Shown piece by piece: positions 25,386 through 36,300 of a DNA stretch of 63,557 bases. The translations under genes were made by a program, and so were the position numbers. The notes under the pieces were generated by a model. It ran no database searches. It saw only the letters and a program-made list of their open reading frames with translations, and was not told the origin of the DNA. Position 1 is the first letter of the stretch; each line of letters opens with the position of its first letter. The DNA comes from an uncultured Clostridia bacterium (GTDB taxonomy: Bacteria > Bacillota > Clostridia > Christensenellales > Aristaeellaceae), in the NCBI GenBank assembly GCA_934663625.1, contig CAKUKP010000003.1, positions 1-63,557 of the forward strand, in the 5' to 3' direction.

Positions 25386-26492
25386 TCAGACGGTCAGTTG
25401 GGTAAGCTTATCGCGCAGACAGCAGATCGCGTTTTCAGAATCGGCGTTCGGCATAAGGATCGTTGCGCGCCCCTCCAGCGCCGAAACGCCCTGCGTCCGG
25501 GCGGCGGCAAAGATCAGCAGATGGCTGTATTCGACCGGCGATTGCTCCAGAAGGCGGGGGATGACTCCAACGTCATCGCGCGCCATGCGCGCCGACAGCA
25601 GCGCGCCCTGTTCGCCGTACAGATCATCCGTCGATGCGATGCTGCGCATTTCCATGATTCCGGTTTCGCGGTTGATCCACGCGATTCGATGGTAAACGCC
25701 CGCGTCCGCCAGCGAAAGCGAACAGCTGATCAACGCTTCACAGGCGCTGCACGCGTCGTCCGGCGCGATTTCCGTCTGCGGGCAATTGTCCAGCAGCAGC
25801 AAAACCGCGTGCGATACCGGAAGCGATAATTCGCGCACCAACGTGCGATCGTATTTTTCGCTCAGCTTCCAATGAATGCGCTTCAGCGCATCGCCCTCGC
25901 GATAATCGCGAATGCCGAAAAGCTCGGATGGATCGTTTCCGGGGCGATCGGGCGAATATTCATCGCTGTCCGGCAGGGGCAGATCGTGCGCGCGCATCGC
26001 GATGGCGATATCAAACGGCTCCGGCAGAATCAGCGCGGAAGCCTGCGCCTGCAGGCGCGTTTTTTTGCGAAACAGTCCCAGCGGATCGGTGATTTCCAAT
26101 CGATCGATTTGCAGCGAAAGCTTGCCGCAGCGCGGGCTGCACAGGCGGATTTCCAGCGATTTTCCGGCGGCGTCCGCCGCGATCGGCGCGATATCGCCGC
26201 ACAGCAGATTTACAGCGCGCCCGATCAGCTTCATGTGCATGCAGCTGCTGAATCTGCCCGCGTCGATTCGAATCCGTGCGGAAAAATCGGCGTTCTTCGC
26301 GGCGGTTTCGGGCAGATCGATGTGCAATTGAATCCGCCGCACCGCCGATAAAAACAACGCAAGGGAGATCAAAACCAGCGCGGTGCACGCCGCCGCCAGC
26401 AGCGCGAACAGATGATTTCCCGTTAAAATCGCGCAGATGCAGAGCACGATCAGCGCCGATAGATAACCGGCGCGCTTCAGAAGCATCATCAT
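25386..26492 (-). CDS. DUF58 membrane protein
   Basis: 368 residues. Two adjacent N-terminal hydrophobic helices are followed by a beta-rich part and the DUF58 signature SDEYSPDRPGNDPSELFGIR and GDALKRIHWKLSEK. DUF58 proteins are von Willebrand A-like and nearly always sit beside MoxR ATPases and transglutaminase-like proteins. The start at 26,492 overlaps the MoxR stop as ATGA; the longer frame runs inside the MoxR gene. It probably works with MoxR as a chaperone-like module for envelope proteins. Confidence 0.9.
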   Translation of the reverse strand: MMMLLKRAGYLSALIVLCICAILTGNHLFALLAAACTALVLISLALFLSAVRRIQLHIDLPETAAKNADFSARIRIDAGRFSSCMHMKLIGRAVNLLCGDIAPIAADAAGKSLEIRLCSPRCGKLSLQIDRLEITDPLGLFRKKTRLQAQASALILPEPFDIAIAMRAHDLPLPDSDEYSPDRPGNDPSELFGIRDYREGDALKRIHWKLSEKYDRTLVRELSLPVSHAVLLLLDNCPQTEIAPDDACSACEALISCSLSLADAGVYHRIAWINRETGIMEMRSIASTDDLYGEQGALLSARMARDDVGVIPRLLEQSPVEYSHLLIFAAARTQGVSALEGRATILMPNADSENAICCLRDKLTQLTV

Positions 26493-27424
26493 GCGCCCGC
26501 GAGCGGCATGCGCACGGTGGACAGCACTTCGCGGATCACGTCCTCCTGCGTTTTGCCCGCCAGCTTCGCCTTCGGGCTGAGCACCAGTCGATGCGCGCAT
26601 ACGTCGCCAAAGATCTGCGCCGCGTCCTCCGGAATCATGTAATCGCGCCCGCTGACGTAGGCGAACGCCTGCGCCATGTGCAGAACCGCCAGCGCGCCGC
26701 GCGGCGATACACCCAGCTGCACCACGGCGTTTTCGCGGGTGGCCTGCGCCAGATGCGTGATGTATTCCAGAATCGAATCGGAAACGCGCAGCTGATCCAC
26801 CTCGCGCTGCATGTTCCGCACCGCCGCCGCGTCCGTCACCTGGGCGATGCTGGTCAGCGGATTTTCCATCCGGCGATCGCGTAGAATGCGCACCTGGCTG
26901 TTGAAATCCGGATAGCCCATCTTCATGCGCACCATGAATCGGTCGAGCTGCGCCTGCGGCAGCAGCTGCGTGCCCGCCGCGCCCACGGGATTCTGCGTGG
27001 CGATTACGATAAAGGGATCGGGCAGCGGATGGGTGGTGCCATCGATGGTTACCTGATGCTCCTCCATCACTTCCAGCAGCGCGGACTGCGTCTTGCTGGA
27101 AGTGCGGTTGATTTCATCCGCCAGCAGCAGATTGCACATCACCGCGCCCGGCTTATACGTTAAATTGCCGGTCTGCTTATCGTAGATCGAAAAGCCGATG
27201 ATATCGGAGGGCACCACATCCGGCGTAAACTGCACGCGGCGGTATTCGATGCCCATGGCGCGGCTGAACGCCAACGCCAGCGTGGTTTTGCCCACGCCGG
27301 GCACGTCCTCCAGCAGAATGTGTCCGCGCGATAAAATTACCATCAGCGCGCGGGCGAGTACGTTGTCCTTGCCGACGATCGCCTTTTTTACTTCGGTAAG
27401 TATGCTTTCAGCCTGTTGATTCAT
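26489..27424 (-). CDS. MoxR-family AAA+ ATPase
   Basis: 311 residues. Walker A is EDVPGVGKTTLA, Walker B is LLLADEINRTSSKTQSALLE, sensor 1 is VIATQNPVG, and the family-specific region is SPRGALAVLHMAQAFA. MoxR ATPases remodel or assemble partner proteins, often with a DUF58/VWA protein. It lies 34 nt after the DUF4430 surface-protein gene in the same riboswitch-led operon. Confidence 0.95.
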   Translation of the reverse strand: MNQQAESILTEVKKAIVGKDNVLARALMVILSRGHILLEDVPGVGKTTLALAFSRAMGIEYRRVQFTPDVVPSDIIGFSIYDKQTGNLTYKPGAVMCNLLLADEINRTSSKTQSALLEVMEEHQVTIDGTTHPLPDPFIVIATQNPVGAAGTQLLPQAQLDRFMVRMKMGYPDFNSQVRILRDRRMENPLTSIAQVTDAAAVRNMQREVDQLRVSDSILEYITHLAQATRENAVVQLGVSPRGALAVLHMAQAFAYVSGRDYMIPEDAAQIFGDVCAHRLVLSPKAKLAGKTQEDVIREVLSTVRMPLAGA

Positions 27425-27458
27425 AGATGCATGTATCCTTTCTTTTTCCGTTGACGGT

Positions 27459-29477
27459 TTACCATTCCCTGCCGTAATTGCCGCCGCCGTTTACGTATCC
27501 GCCGCCGATATCCTTGCCGGTGGCGAGCGTAAAGCGGATGCGCACCACATCGCCGTCCTTCGGATAGCATTCGGACATGCCGAAATTCGGGTATTGCCCG
27601 TTTACGCTGTACATCCAGCCCGATTGCGCGGTGAAATCAAATTCGCCAAGGCTGTCGGCGGATACCTCGTTCGTCCACATCACGCCGTCCTCGTTGATTG
27701 CGTCCTCCAGATCGGATGGAATCAGCCAGCCGTTTGTGATGCCGCTGCGGATGATGTATTGCAGATAGAAGCCGTCCCACAGCGTTCCGGCGTTGGAAAA
27801 TTCATAGCCGTTGTCCTGCAAAAACTGCGCGACGGTACCGGCGAGGTTCAAGCCCTGATAGATATCCACGCTGCGCGGGGAGATCAGATCGCCGAGCCCT
27901 ATGGTGCTCGCCTCTACGCTCAGGGAGATCGAACCGATTTTTTCGCCGTCGGCGACGGTTTCGCAGTTCAGGATGTATTCATTCCAGACGTAGCGATCCT
28001 CGTAATCCCATACGGTGATCTTTACGCGGTTTTCGCCGCCCATCAGCTTCAGACGGTAGTAGGTTACGCCCTCGTCCTCGCCGCTGTCCTCCAGCGTTGC
28101 GCCGTTCAGCTCCACGGTGATGTGGTCGCCGTAAAGGCGCTTTTTTGCGCCGTCCTCGCCGCGTACCTGCAGGGTATACTGGCTGCCGGTGATCGACATG
28201 CCGTTCGCGATGTTCGTGGCGAAGCGCGGCATGGTTTCATCGGCCTCGTCCGCGCGCACCACGATGTAGCGATGGAAGGATATGGTGTAGCTCTGCGTGT
28301 ATTCCACGCCGTCCACGTCCGTCGCCTTCAGGCGAATCAGGTTATTTCCGCGCGAAAGCACGCAGGCGTAAGTCCCGTTCGTGCCGGTCAGCGTTTCGCC
28401 GTTGGCGACGACGGTCAGCGCCGCGCGATCCGTGCCTCCCGAAATCGAAGCGTAGAAGGTGAAGTTCTCATCATCCACCTCGTGGTTGTACAGATCGGTG
28501 TTGATCTCGATACCGTCCGGCAGCTCCGCCTGAATTTCAAAGCGCTGGGTAAGCTGTTGGCCGCCGCCGGTGGCGGTCAGCAGAATTTCATTCACGCCCT
28601 CGATCAATCGCGCGGAGAATCGATTGCCGGATCCTTCGATCTTTTCGCCGTTTACGCAGGCGATCAGCGATGCGCGGCTTGCGCCGATGGAAGCATAGGC
28701 GGTAAAGCTGAAGCTCAGCTGATTTACCGTGCGATCCGTAAGATCGGTAGTGATGATCAGCTGTTCCTTTTCCAGATAGATCGTATAGGTTTTGGAAACC
28801 TGAATCTGCCGCCCCTCCGCGCCCTCGTACAGCACGGTGATTTCGATGATGTTTTTGCCGTCGATCAGCGAAAGCGCGCCGGTGAAATTCGAAGGCACGC
28901 CGTTGAGCGTTACGGTCTGGCGCTTCACGGCCAGCGCGGGCTGCTTGTGCGAAATGATCAGATCCAGATCGGGGGTCGACACGGTGGATCCGTTGATCAG
29001 GTTCGTGGTGAAATAGATCAGCTGCGTATCCTGCGAATTATCGCCCGTGCCCGCTGTGGCGGCGGCGTCCGGCCGCGGCGTGATCAGCGAAGGCGCGTTC
29101 GGCGCGGGGCGGGGCGTTTGCTCCTGTGCGGGCGCGCTCGCCGATGGCGCGGGCGTTTTGTTCGGATCGGGCGTGATCAGATCGGGAAGCTCGGTGGGCG
29201 CGGGCGATTGCGTGGGCGCGTCCGTCGCCGCCGGTTCCTGCGATGGCTGCTGCGTGGGCGCTTCGGTCGGCGCATCCTGCGGCGTGATATCGGGATCATC
29301 TATGGATATTTGCAGCGCTTCGGTTTGCAGCATGTGCGCGCTTTCGGTATCCCGCTCGGCAAAGGGGTTATCCGCCGTCTGCGCCGCGCGATTGGAAAAC
29401 GCGTAGACCAGCGCGCCGATCAGCGCAAGCGCCAGAATCAGCGCGATGATTTTCTGTCGCATTGGGTGTTTCTGCAT
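27459..29477 (-). CDS. Membrane-anchored surface protein with C-terminal DUF4430 (transcobalamin-like) domain
   Basis: 672 residues. It has an N-terminal signal or anchor helix (IIALILALALIGALVYAF) and a Pro/Thr/Gln-rich linker. About four Ig/cadherin-like beta repeats follow (for example ITTDLTDRTVNQLSFSFTA, EINTDLYNHEVDDENFTF). The C-terminal domain ends GWMYSVNGQYPNFGMSE and GDVVRIRFTLATG, the pattern of DUF4430, a family related to the C-terminal domain of transcobalamin and intrinsic factor. GGAGG lies before the ATG at 29,477. A cobalamin riboswitch precedes it. The likely role is binding cobalamin or a corrinoid complex at the cell surface; direct proof is absent. Confidence 0.82.
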   Translation of the reverse strand: MQKHPMRQKIIALILALALIGALVYAFSNRAAQTADNPFAERDTESAHMLQTEALQISIDDPDITPQDAPTEAPTQQPSQEPAATDAPTQSPAPTELPDLITPDPNKTPAPSASAPAQEQTPRPAPNAPSLITPRPDAAATAGTGDNSQDTQLIYFTTNLINGSTVSTPDLDLIISHKQPALAVKRQTVTLNGVPSNFTGALSLIDGKNIIEITVLYEGAEGRQIQVSKTYTIYLEKEQLIITTDLTDRTVNQLSFSFTAYASIGASRASLIACVNGEKIEGSGNRFSARLIEGVNEILLTATGGGQQLTQRFEIQAELPDGIEINTDLYNHEVDDENFTFYASISGGTDRAALTVVANGETLTGTNGTYACVLSRGNNLIRLKATDVDGVEYTQSYTISFHRYIVVRADEADETMPRFATNIANGMSITGSQYTLQVRGEDGAKKRLYGDHITVELNGATLEDSGEDEGVTYYRLKLMGGENRVKITVWDYEDRYVWNEYILNCETVADGEKIGSISLSVEASTIGLGDLISPRSVDIYQGLNLAGTVAQFLQDNGYEFSNAGTLWDGFYLQYIIRSGITNGWLIPSDLEDAINEDGVMWTNEVSADSLGEFDFTAQSGWMYSVNGQYPNFGMSECYPKDGDVVRIRFTLATGKDIGGGYVNGGGNYGREW

Positions 29478-29514
29478 TCGTATATCCTCCCGTGCGCGAT
29501 GCCAAAGATTCCAG

Positions 29515-29548
29515 ATAAAACAAAAAACTGACCGCGAAAAGCAGTCAG
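29515..29548 (-). terminator. Riboswitch expression-platform terminator (leftward)
   Basis: On the minus strand, CTGACTGC pairs with GCGGTCAG around TTTTC, followed by TTTTTTGTTTT. It lies between the aptamer and the start codon, so cobalamin binding probably ends transcription here. Confidence 0.8.
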
Positions 29549-29631
29549 CGAAACAAGGTCTGTACATCGCCGCAGCGAAACAGGCCGTAGATCGCCGTCC
29601 TCTTCCCACCGAAAAAAACATGCGGGCGCTT

Positions 29632-29785
29632 GCAGCAGGTCTTCTGACTTGGGATCATCCGTGCGCGCAGCCTTCCCGATTGCTCAGTGGCATATCTGCG
29701 CGCCCGTCCCCCTTTACAGCAGCGGAGGGCTGTTCCGGAATTGCACCGGATTCCCTGTTCGGATCGCGCGAGCGATCACTGCAAG
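29632..29785 (-). promoter_or_regulatory. Cobalamin riboswitch (leftward, DUF4430 operon)
   Basis: Conserved cobalamin-aptamer elements in order on the minus strand: GGGAATCCGGTGCAATTCC, CTGCTGTAA, GCCACTG, GGGAAGG and the B12 box CCCAAGTCAGAAGACCTG. The closing P1 stem is CTTGCAG (29,785-29,779) with CTGCAAG (29,638-29,632). A terminator follows at 29,548-29,515, which indicates transcriptional attenuation when cobalamin is plentiful. Confidence 0.95.
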
Positions 29786-29813
29786 GCGAATTATTATATT
29801 GTTCAGCGATGCT

Positions 29814-29843
29814 ATTATACGGCGCGCGCCCTCGGCTTGTCAA
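29814..29843 (-). promoter_or_regulatory. Consensus promoter of the leftward riboswitch operon
   Basis: On the minus strand, TTGACA (29,843-29,838), an 18-bp spacer and TATAAT (29,819-29,814). Confidence 0.85.
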
Positions 29844-29896
29844 TCACCTGTTGGGGGGATTTATTGGTTAAATTCATATTTTTGTTAATATATGGG

Positions 29897-29925
29897 TTGA
29901 CGCTGGCGGCAGGTTCGGCTATAAT
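29897..29925 (+). promoter_or_regulatory. Promoter of the rightward riboswitch operon
   Basis: TTGACG (29,897-29,902), a 17-bp spacer and TATAAT (29,920-29,925), only 53 nt from the divergent leftward promoter. Confidence 0.85.
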
Positions 29926-29936
29926 GGGTTTGCTTA

Positions 29937-30108
29937 AATTCAGGGTGTCGCTTTGCGCAAGCGAAGCGGTGAAAAGGGAATACGGTGCAAATCCGTGACA
30001 ATACCCGATTACTGTAAGGGCGACGAAAACGCAATACTGCCATTGACCCGCGGGTTGAGAAGGCGGCGCGAGTAGGATGATCCCAAGTCAGGAGACCTGC
30101 CTTGAGTT
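29937..30108 (+). promoter_or_regulatory. Cobalamin riboswitch (rightward, giant surface-protein operon)
   Basis: Conserved elements in order: GGGAATACGGTGCAAATCC, TACTGTAAGGGCGACG, ACTGCCATTG, GAGAAGGCGGC and the B12 box CCCAAGTCAGGAGACCTGCC. P1 is AATTCAGG (29,937-29,944) with CCTTGAGTT (30,100-30,108). It is distinct in sequence from the leftward riboswitch, so it is not a recent copy. Confidence 0.95.
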
Positions 30109-30199
30109 GAATAGCTCATTTTCGGGAAAGAATGATGACTGTTCGGGCGTTGCTCTGCGCACAGGCGCGGAGTCTGTTTGGGTACGCGTTGAACGAAGT

Positions 30200-30235
30200 C
30201 GTTTTCTTTGAAGAAAAGAAAGCGGCTCTTTTTTT
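30200..30235 (+). terminator. Riboswitch expression-platform terminator (rightward)
   Basis: CGTTTTCTTT (30,200-30,209) pairs with AAAGAAAGCG (30,215-30,224), followed by GCTC and seven T residues. It lies about 94 nt before the start codon, matching transcriptional attenuation by the upstream cobalamin aptamer. Confidence 0.75.
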
Positions 30236-30328
30236 GCACGGGGTTCCGACTGCGGTTGGAAACGGCGCGTATTCGGGCATTGGTGCGCGCGGGTCATCCT
30301 TTCCTGCTTGCGAGGGGGAACGGCAGGG

Positions 30329-33300
30329 ATGAAACGCGGGCAGTTTTTTTTCAGATGCATGTGCATTTTGTTGGCGGCGGCATTCCTTTTCAATACGGCT
30401 CTGGCGGAAATCGTGAACGTGGAGCCGGTTTCAACAGCAGATTTTTCAATCGAACCGGAAACAACAATCGAAACAATAGAATACGAATCTGGACCGGCGG
30501 ACGCGGCGGATTCTACGCCTGCGCCCGAAACGGGATTGGATGCGACGCAAGCGCCCGTCGAAACGCCTGCTGCGACGATCGAAGCCGAAGCGACGATCGC
30601 GCCGGAGGTTACGCCCGAACCGGAAGTTACGGCGGAGCCTGAAGCGACGATCGAACCGGAAACGACGGTGGAAACTGAAGCTACGCCCGAAGCGACGATC
30701 GATCCCGAAGCCACGCCGAACCCCGAAGAAACGCCCGCTACGGATGAAAACCGACCGGAGTCGATAGACGGGGTTTATCAAATCGGCACGGCGGAGGAGC
30801 TTGCGTGGTTTGCCGCGCTGGCAAACGGAACGCTCTCGGCGGAAGAACAGGATGGGCATGCCTGCGCCGTGCTGACGTGCGATATCGATCTTGCGGAGCG
30901 CGCGTGGTTGCCCATCGGCAATCCGGCTGCGCCCTACGCGGGCGATTTCAACGGCGCGGGGCACAGCGTAACAGGTCTTTCGATTCATGCGGCGGACGGT
31001 TATCAGGCGCTGTTTGGCTACCTGGCGGGCGGTGCGCACGTGCGCGATCTGAACGTATATGGAAGCGTGGAAACGGAAGGCGATTATGCGGCGGGAATCG
31101 CGGCATACAGCGATGGAACCCTTACGAATGCGCGCAATTTCTGCGATGTTGTATCCGCGGGCAAATGCGTGGGCGGCGTACAGGGCGGCGGCAGCGGCAG
31201 CGTATCCGGCTGCGAAAACCACGGCGCGGTGCGCGGATACGGCTATGTGGGCGGCGTTGCGGGCAACGCGGGCGCGGTCAGCGGCAGCGCGAACTACGGC
31301 GCGATTTCGGGCGCGCATCAGTACATCGGCGGCGTGGCGGGCAGCGCATCCTCCGTTGCGGATTGTGAAAACGCGGGCGGCGTTTCGATCCGCGGCGTAT
31401 TCGTAACATCGCACGATCGCTATGAGGGCGGCTATCTGGGCGGCGTCGCCGGAAACACCGGCAGCGCGCGCGATTGCGTAAACCGCGGCGATGTAAAAAC
31501 CGATGCGCAGGGCGATGCTTTCATCAGCAGCGCCGCGGGCGTGGCGGGCAGATGCACCGATACCACATCGAACTGCCGCAATTATGGAAGCGTTGCGATT
31601 CGTGGCTCCTACATCGCGGGCGTGACCGGCGGCAACGGCGGCGGTCGGGTGGTAAAATGCATAAATTACGGCGATGTGATCAACAGCGCCGATGGCGGCG
31701 AACAGACCGGCGGCGTGGCGAGCGCGGGTCAGGTGGAACTGTGCGTGAATTACGGCGATGTGCGCGGCCATCAATCGGTGGGCGGCGTGTGCGGCGGCAC
31801 CGCCAATTCCACCGTGCGCGCCAGCTACAATCTGGGCGCGGTCAGCGGCAAAAACAGTACCGGCGGCGTGGCGGGCGTTTGCATTTCCATCGAATGGTGC
31901 TACAACGCGGGCACAGTTTCGTGCCGCGGCAATGTGGCGGGCATGATCGCGGGCAGCGTTTCGCGCGCGGAAAACTGCTATTATATCGAAAATGATTCCA
32001 TCTATTCGCGCGCAGGCACGGCGCTGGATGCGGCGGCGCTGCGCATGTGCATGCGTGATTCGGATGCGTACCAACTGAATTTTGATACCGGCTGCCAGAG
32101 CGGTTATCCGCTGCTTGCCTTCCAGCAGGGCGGCGCGGCGGTGGAGATCGATTCGATCCGCCTGCCAGACGGCGCAAATGATGCAATCGGTGTGCGCATG
32201 GGCGGCGATCTGCGCGGACTGCCGGAAAACGTTTCTGTATCGGCGGGCGGTCTGGAGGTGATCTGCGCCGCGGAATGGACGTGCGCGGATTTCGATATTC
32301 AGCGCGCGGGTACATATACGTTTGCGCCGCGCGTTTCCATTTCCGGATGCCGCATCGGCAGCGGCAGCGACGTATGCGAAATCACGGTTCGCGTATGCGC
32401 GGAGGAAGAACTGCCGGTGATCACCGCATGGCGCCTGGCGGACGGCGTGCCCACGGTGTATACATCCGATTACGGCTGTGCGCCCGAAGGCTTTCCGACC
32501 GAAGCATGGGCGATGATCGACGGCGCGGAGCAGTGCATTCCGATCGAATGGGCTGCGCCGGAGAATCTGGATTATACGGATGTCGAAACCGAATTTATCT
32601 ATACGGCGCAGCCGGTGGGCGCGCTGCGCGTGGGCGATGATGTGCCGCCGCTGTGCGTATCCCTTCGGATGCTGCCGCTTGCGCTGATTTCCGATCTGTG
32701 CTTTACCGATCGCAATAACGCGGAAGCCGCGGCGTATGCGCTTTCCTATCAGGGCTGCACGGAGGGCGATCAGGGTTCCGTTTTCCATTATACGTTGGAT
32801 ATTTTCGATAGCACCGGCGCTTTGTATATGTGGACGGAGCTGAACGCCGGTTATCCGGATTGCACCGTGCAATACCGCTATCAGAAGCTGGATGCGACCG
32901 GCGCGGAGCGAACCGGAAGCCTGCGCGCGGGCAAATCGCTGAATCTGAATGGATTTGTAAATCGTTCGGCGATCTATGCGCGCGAAAATACGCTGGTGCT
33001 GGAGGCGCGCGCAAACGGCGATGCGGATATTGTGCAGCGCTATGAAATTCAAACCCGCCTTGCGCCCACGCTGGCTTCGCTGCGCGTGCGCAGCGGCGAA
33101 ACGGACGCCTATCTGATTCCGCAGTTTGACGGGCAATGGATGGATTATTCCACGCAGATTCCCGTGGATGAAAACGGCTGCGATGTGATCTTTGCGCCCT
33201 GGCTGAGCGATGTGGAAATCACCGTAAACGGAAACAGCGTGCAGATTGGCGCGGACGGCGGCGTTAGCTGTTCCATCGAACTGGGCGCGGAAGCGGCGGA

Positions 33301-36300
33301 GGTCGAAATCGCGCTCGCACGGACGGCGAACGGGGAGCGCGTGGAAAGCCGGTATCGGCTGAAGCTCACGCATCAGCAGGAAACGACGCTCGAAGTGCGC
33401 CTGAACCCCGAAAATGCGCTGTTCTTTATTGAAAATGATATTGTTGGCCGTGCGTTCGCGGGTGCGGACGGGCTGTATCGCCTGATTCGCGGCTATGATT
33501 ATACCTATACCGCCACGACGCAGGGCTATATCGCGCAGACGGGCGAACTGATCGCCGATGGGGAAACGATGTCGCTTTCCATCGATCTGGCGGTCGCCGA
33601 AGAAAACGCGGATATTCATCCGGACATCGATTCCGAATGGGGTGATTTCCGCGGGTCGGAGGATAACAACGGCGTGACCGGCGCGCTTTCGCCCATATCG
33701 GCTTCGGATGCGGTGCTGTACTGGGCGAATCAGGCGGGCATCAGCTACAGCTCGGACGCGGTCAGTTCGCCGATTCTGGTGGACGGCTATCTGGTATGTA
33801 CGGCAAAGCAGAACATTTTCAAAATCGATACCGTGACCGGCGAAATCGTTCAGGTGGGCGATATGGTGAAAAAGTCCGCCTTCAATATCACGCCGCCCAC
33901 CTACGCGGCGGGCATGATCTTCGTGGCGCTGGCGGACGGCTGCGTGCAGGCGTTCAACGCGGATACGCTCGCATCGCTGTGGGTGTATACCGATGCGCTG
34001 GGCGGCCAGCCCAATTCGCCGATCAGCTATCGCAAGGGCTACATCTATACCGGCTTCTGGAACGGCGAAACCAACGATGGCAACTGGGTGTGCCTTTCCG
34101 TGACGGATGAAGATCCTTCCCGCGAAACCGAACCCAAGCGGGCGACGTGGACGTATCGCCAGAAGGGCGGCTTTTACTGGGCGGGCGCGTGCGTGCGCGA
34201 TGGATTTTTGCTGGTCGGCGCCGATGATGGCGAAACCGGCAGCAAATCGCAGACCGGCAATCTGCTTTCGCTGGAGCCGGGCACGGGGCGGCTGATCGAT
34301 TGCCTGTCCGGACTGGATGCGGATGTGCGCTGTTCGATCTGCTACGACAGTAAAACGAACCGGTATTATTTCACCTCGAAGGGCGGCTATTTCTACTCCG
34401 TCGCCGTATCGTCGGACGGCTATTTCGATCGCGGATCGCTGAAAAAGCTGGATCTGCGCGGCGGCCGCACGTATGAAGGCAAGGATGTAGAGGGCATGAG
34501 CACATCCACGCCCGTGGTATACAACGGGCGCGCGTATGTAGGCGTTTCCGGCGTGGGTCAGTTTTCCGCGTACAGCGGGCATTGCATCGCGGTGATCGAT
34601 CTTTCCTCCTGGTCGATCGCCTATACCTGCCCGACGAAGGGCTATCCGCAGACCAGCGGACTGCTGACCAACGCCTATGAAAATACCGGACTGGTATACA
34701 TCTATTTCTTTGAAAATATGTCGCCGGGTTCGCTGCGGATTATCCGCGATTGCCCCGGCCAGACGCAGATGCTTTCGATCTACGATGGATCGCCGATCAA
34801 AACGGCGGAAGCGGTGTTTACGCCCCGCGGCGCACAGCGCCAGTATGTGCTGTGCAGCCCGATCGTGGATCAGTATGGCACCATCTATTTCAAAAACGAT
34901 TCGGGCCACATGATGGCGCTGGGCAGCATGATTTCGGAAATCGAAGTGGTCGATACGCCGGTCAGGCTGCTCTACGAGGAGGGCGAGGTATTCTCCGGCG
35001 AGGGGATGCAGGTTCGCGCGCGCATGGCGAACGGATTGACCCGCGATGTGAGCGCCTACGTAAGCTATTCACAGGAGGCGCTCACGCCCGAAGATACCGA
35101 TATTACCATCTATTTTACGCACGTGCGCTACAACAACGATGCGGAAATCATCGATCCGCCGCAGACCGCGCTGAACATTACGGTGCTTTCGCACGCGGAT
35201 ATGTCCGCGCTCCGGCAGACGGTGGAAGCCATCGAAGCGCTGGATGAAATTACGATCGAAAGCGGCGAAGCCATCCGCGATGCGCGCGCAAAATACGATG
35301 CGCTGACGGCACGGCTTCAGGAACTGGTGCGCAATTTGAATCATCTGACGGCGGCGGAGGAGGAATACGCGCTGCTTGCGCGGCAGGAGCAGGAAAAAAT
35401 CGATCGCGCGGAACGGCTGATCGCCGCCATCGGCGAAGTTACGGCGGAGAGCGGCGAAACCATCCGCGAAGCGTTTTCGATCTGCGAAAGCCTTTCCGAT
35501 TCCGGCAGGGCGCAGATGAAATCCTATCCGGAACTTCTGGAAAAGCAGGCGCGGTATGAAGCGCTGATCGCGCGCATCGATGCGGATGCGGCGGCGGTGA
35601 TGCGCATGATTTCGGCGCTTGGCGAAATCACCGTGGAAAGCGGCGCGAAAATTTACGCCGCGCGGGACGCTTACGATGCGCTGAACGCCGCGGCGAAGGC
35701 GCGCGTTACCAATCTGGCGATGCTCGAAGAAGCGGAAGCGCGCTATCGGGCGCTGATCGATGCTTCCGGCGAAGCGGCGCGGCGCGTATCCGATCTGATC
35801 GAAGCCATCGGCGAAGTTACGCTGGATCGCGAAAACGCGATTATGCGCGCGCGCGAGGCCTACGATGCGCTGGACGTGGATTCCGCGCAGCGGGTGGATA
35901 ATTATGAAACGCTGCTGGCGGCGGAAAAAACGCTTGCGGAACTCAAACAGCAGCGCGATGCGCTGGCGGAGGTGACGGCGGCGCTGACGGAGCTTTACAA
36001 TCAGATTCGCGCCATCGCGCCCACGGCGGACGCGGTAAGCGCGGAGAACATCGCGGAGATCGCGCCGCTTTTGCAGAAGGTATTTGATACGATCGGCGCG
36101 CTGGATGATGCGCAGCGCGCATTGATGCACGATTATACAGCGGAAGCGGAGGATTACCGATTGGCGATTGCCGGTGTAAATCATGCGGATGTGGCGATCG
36201 GCGTATCTGTCGAGGGGCTTGCGTGGTACCAGCAATTGCGCGTATCGGTCTGTGCGGGCGGCGATGCGGACTATCAGCGCTATGCATCGGCGGTATCGCC

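Noticed and set aside
30446..34909. A 1487-codon open frame antisense to the giant propeller gene
   Set aside because: Same codon-mirror artefact; low-complexity Arg/His/Ile composition with no motif. The plus-strand product has clear GLUG and propeller repeats.
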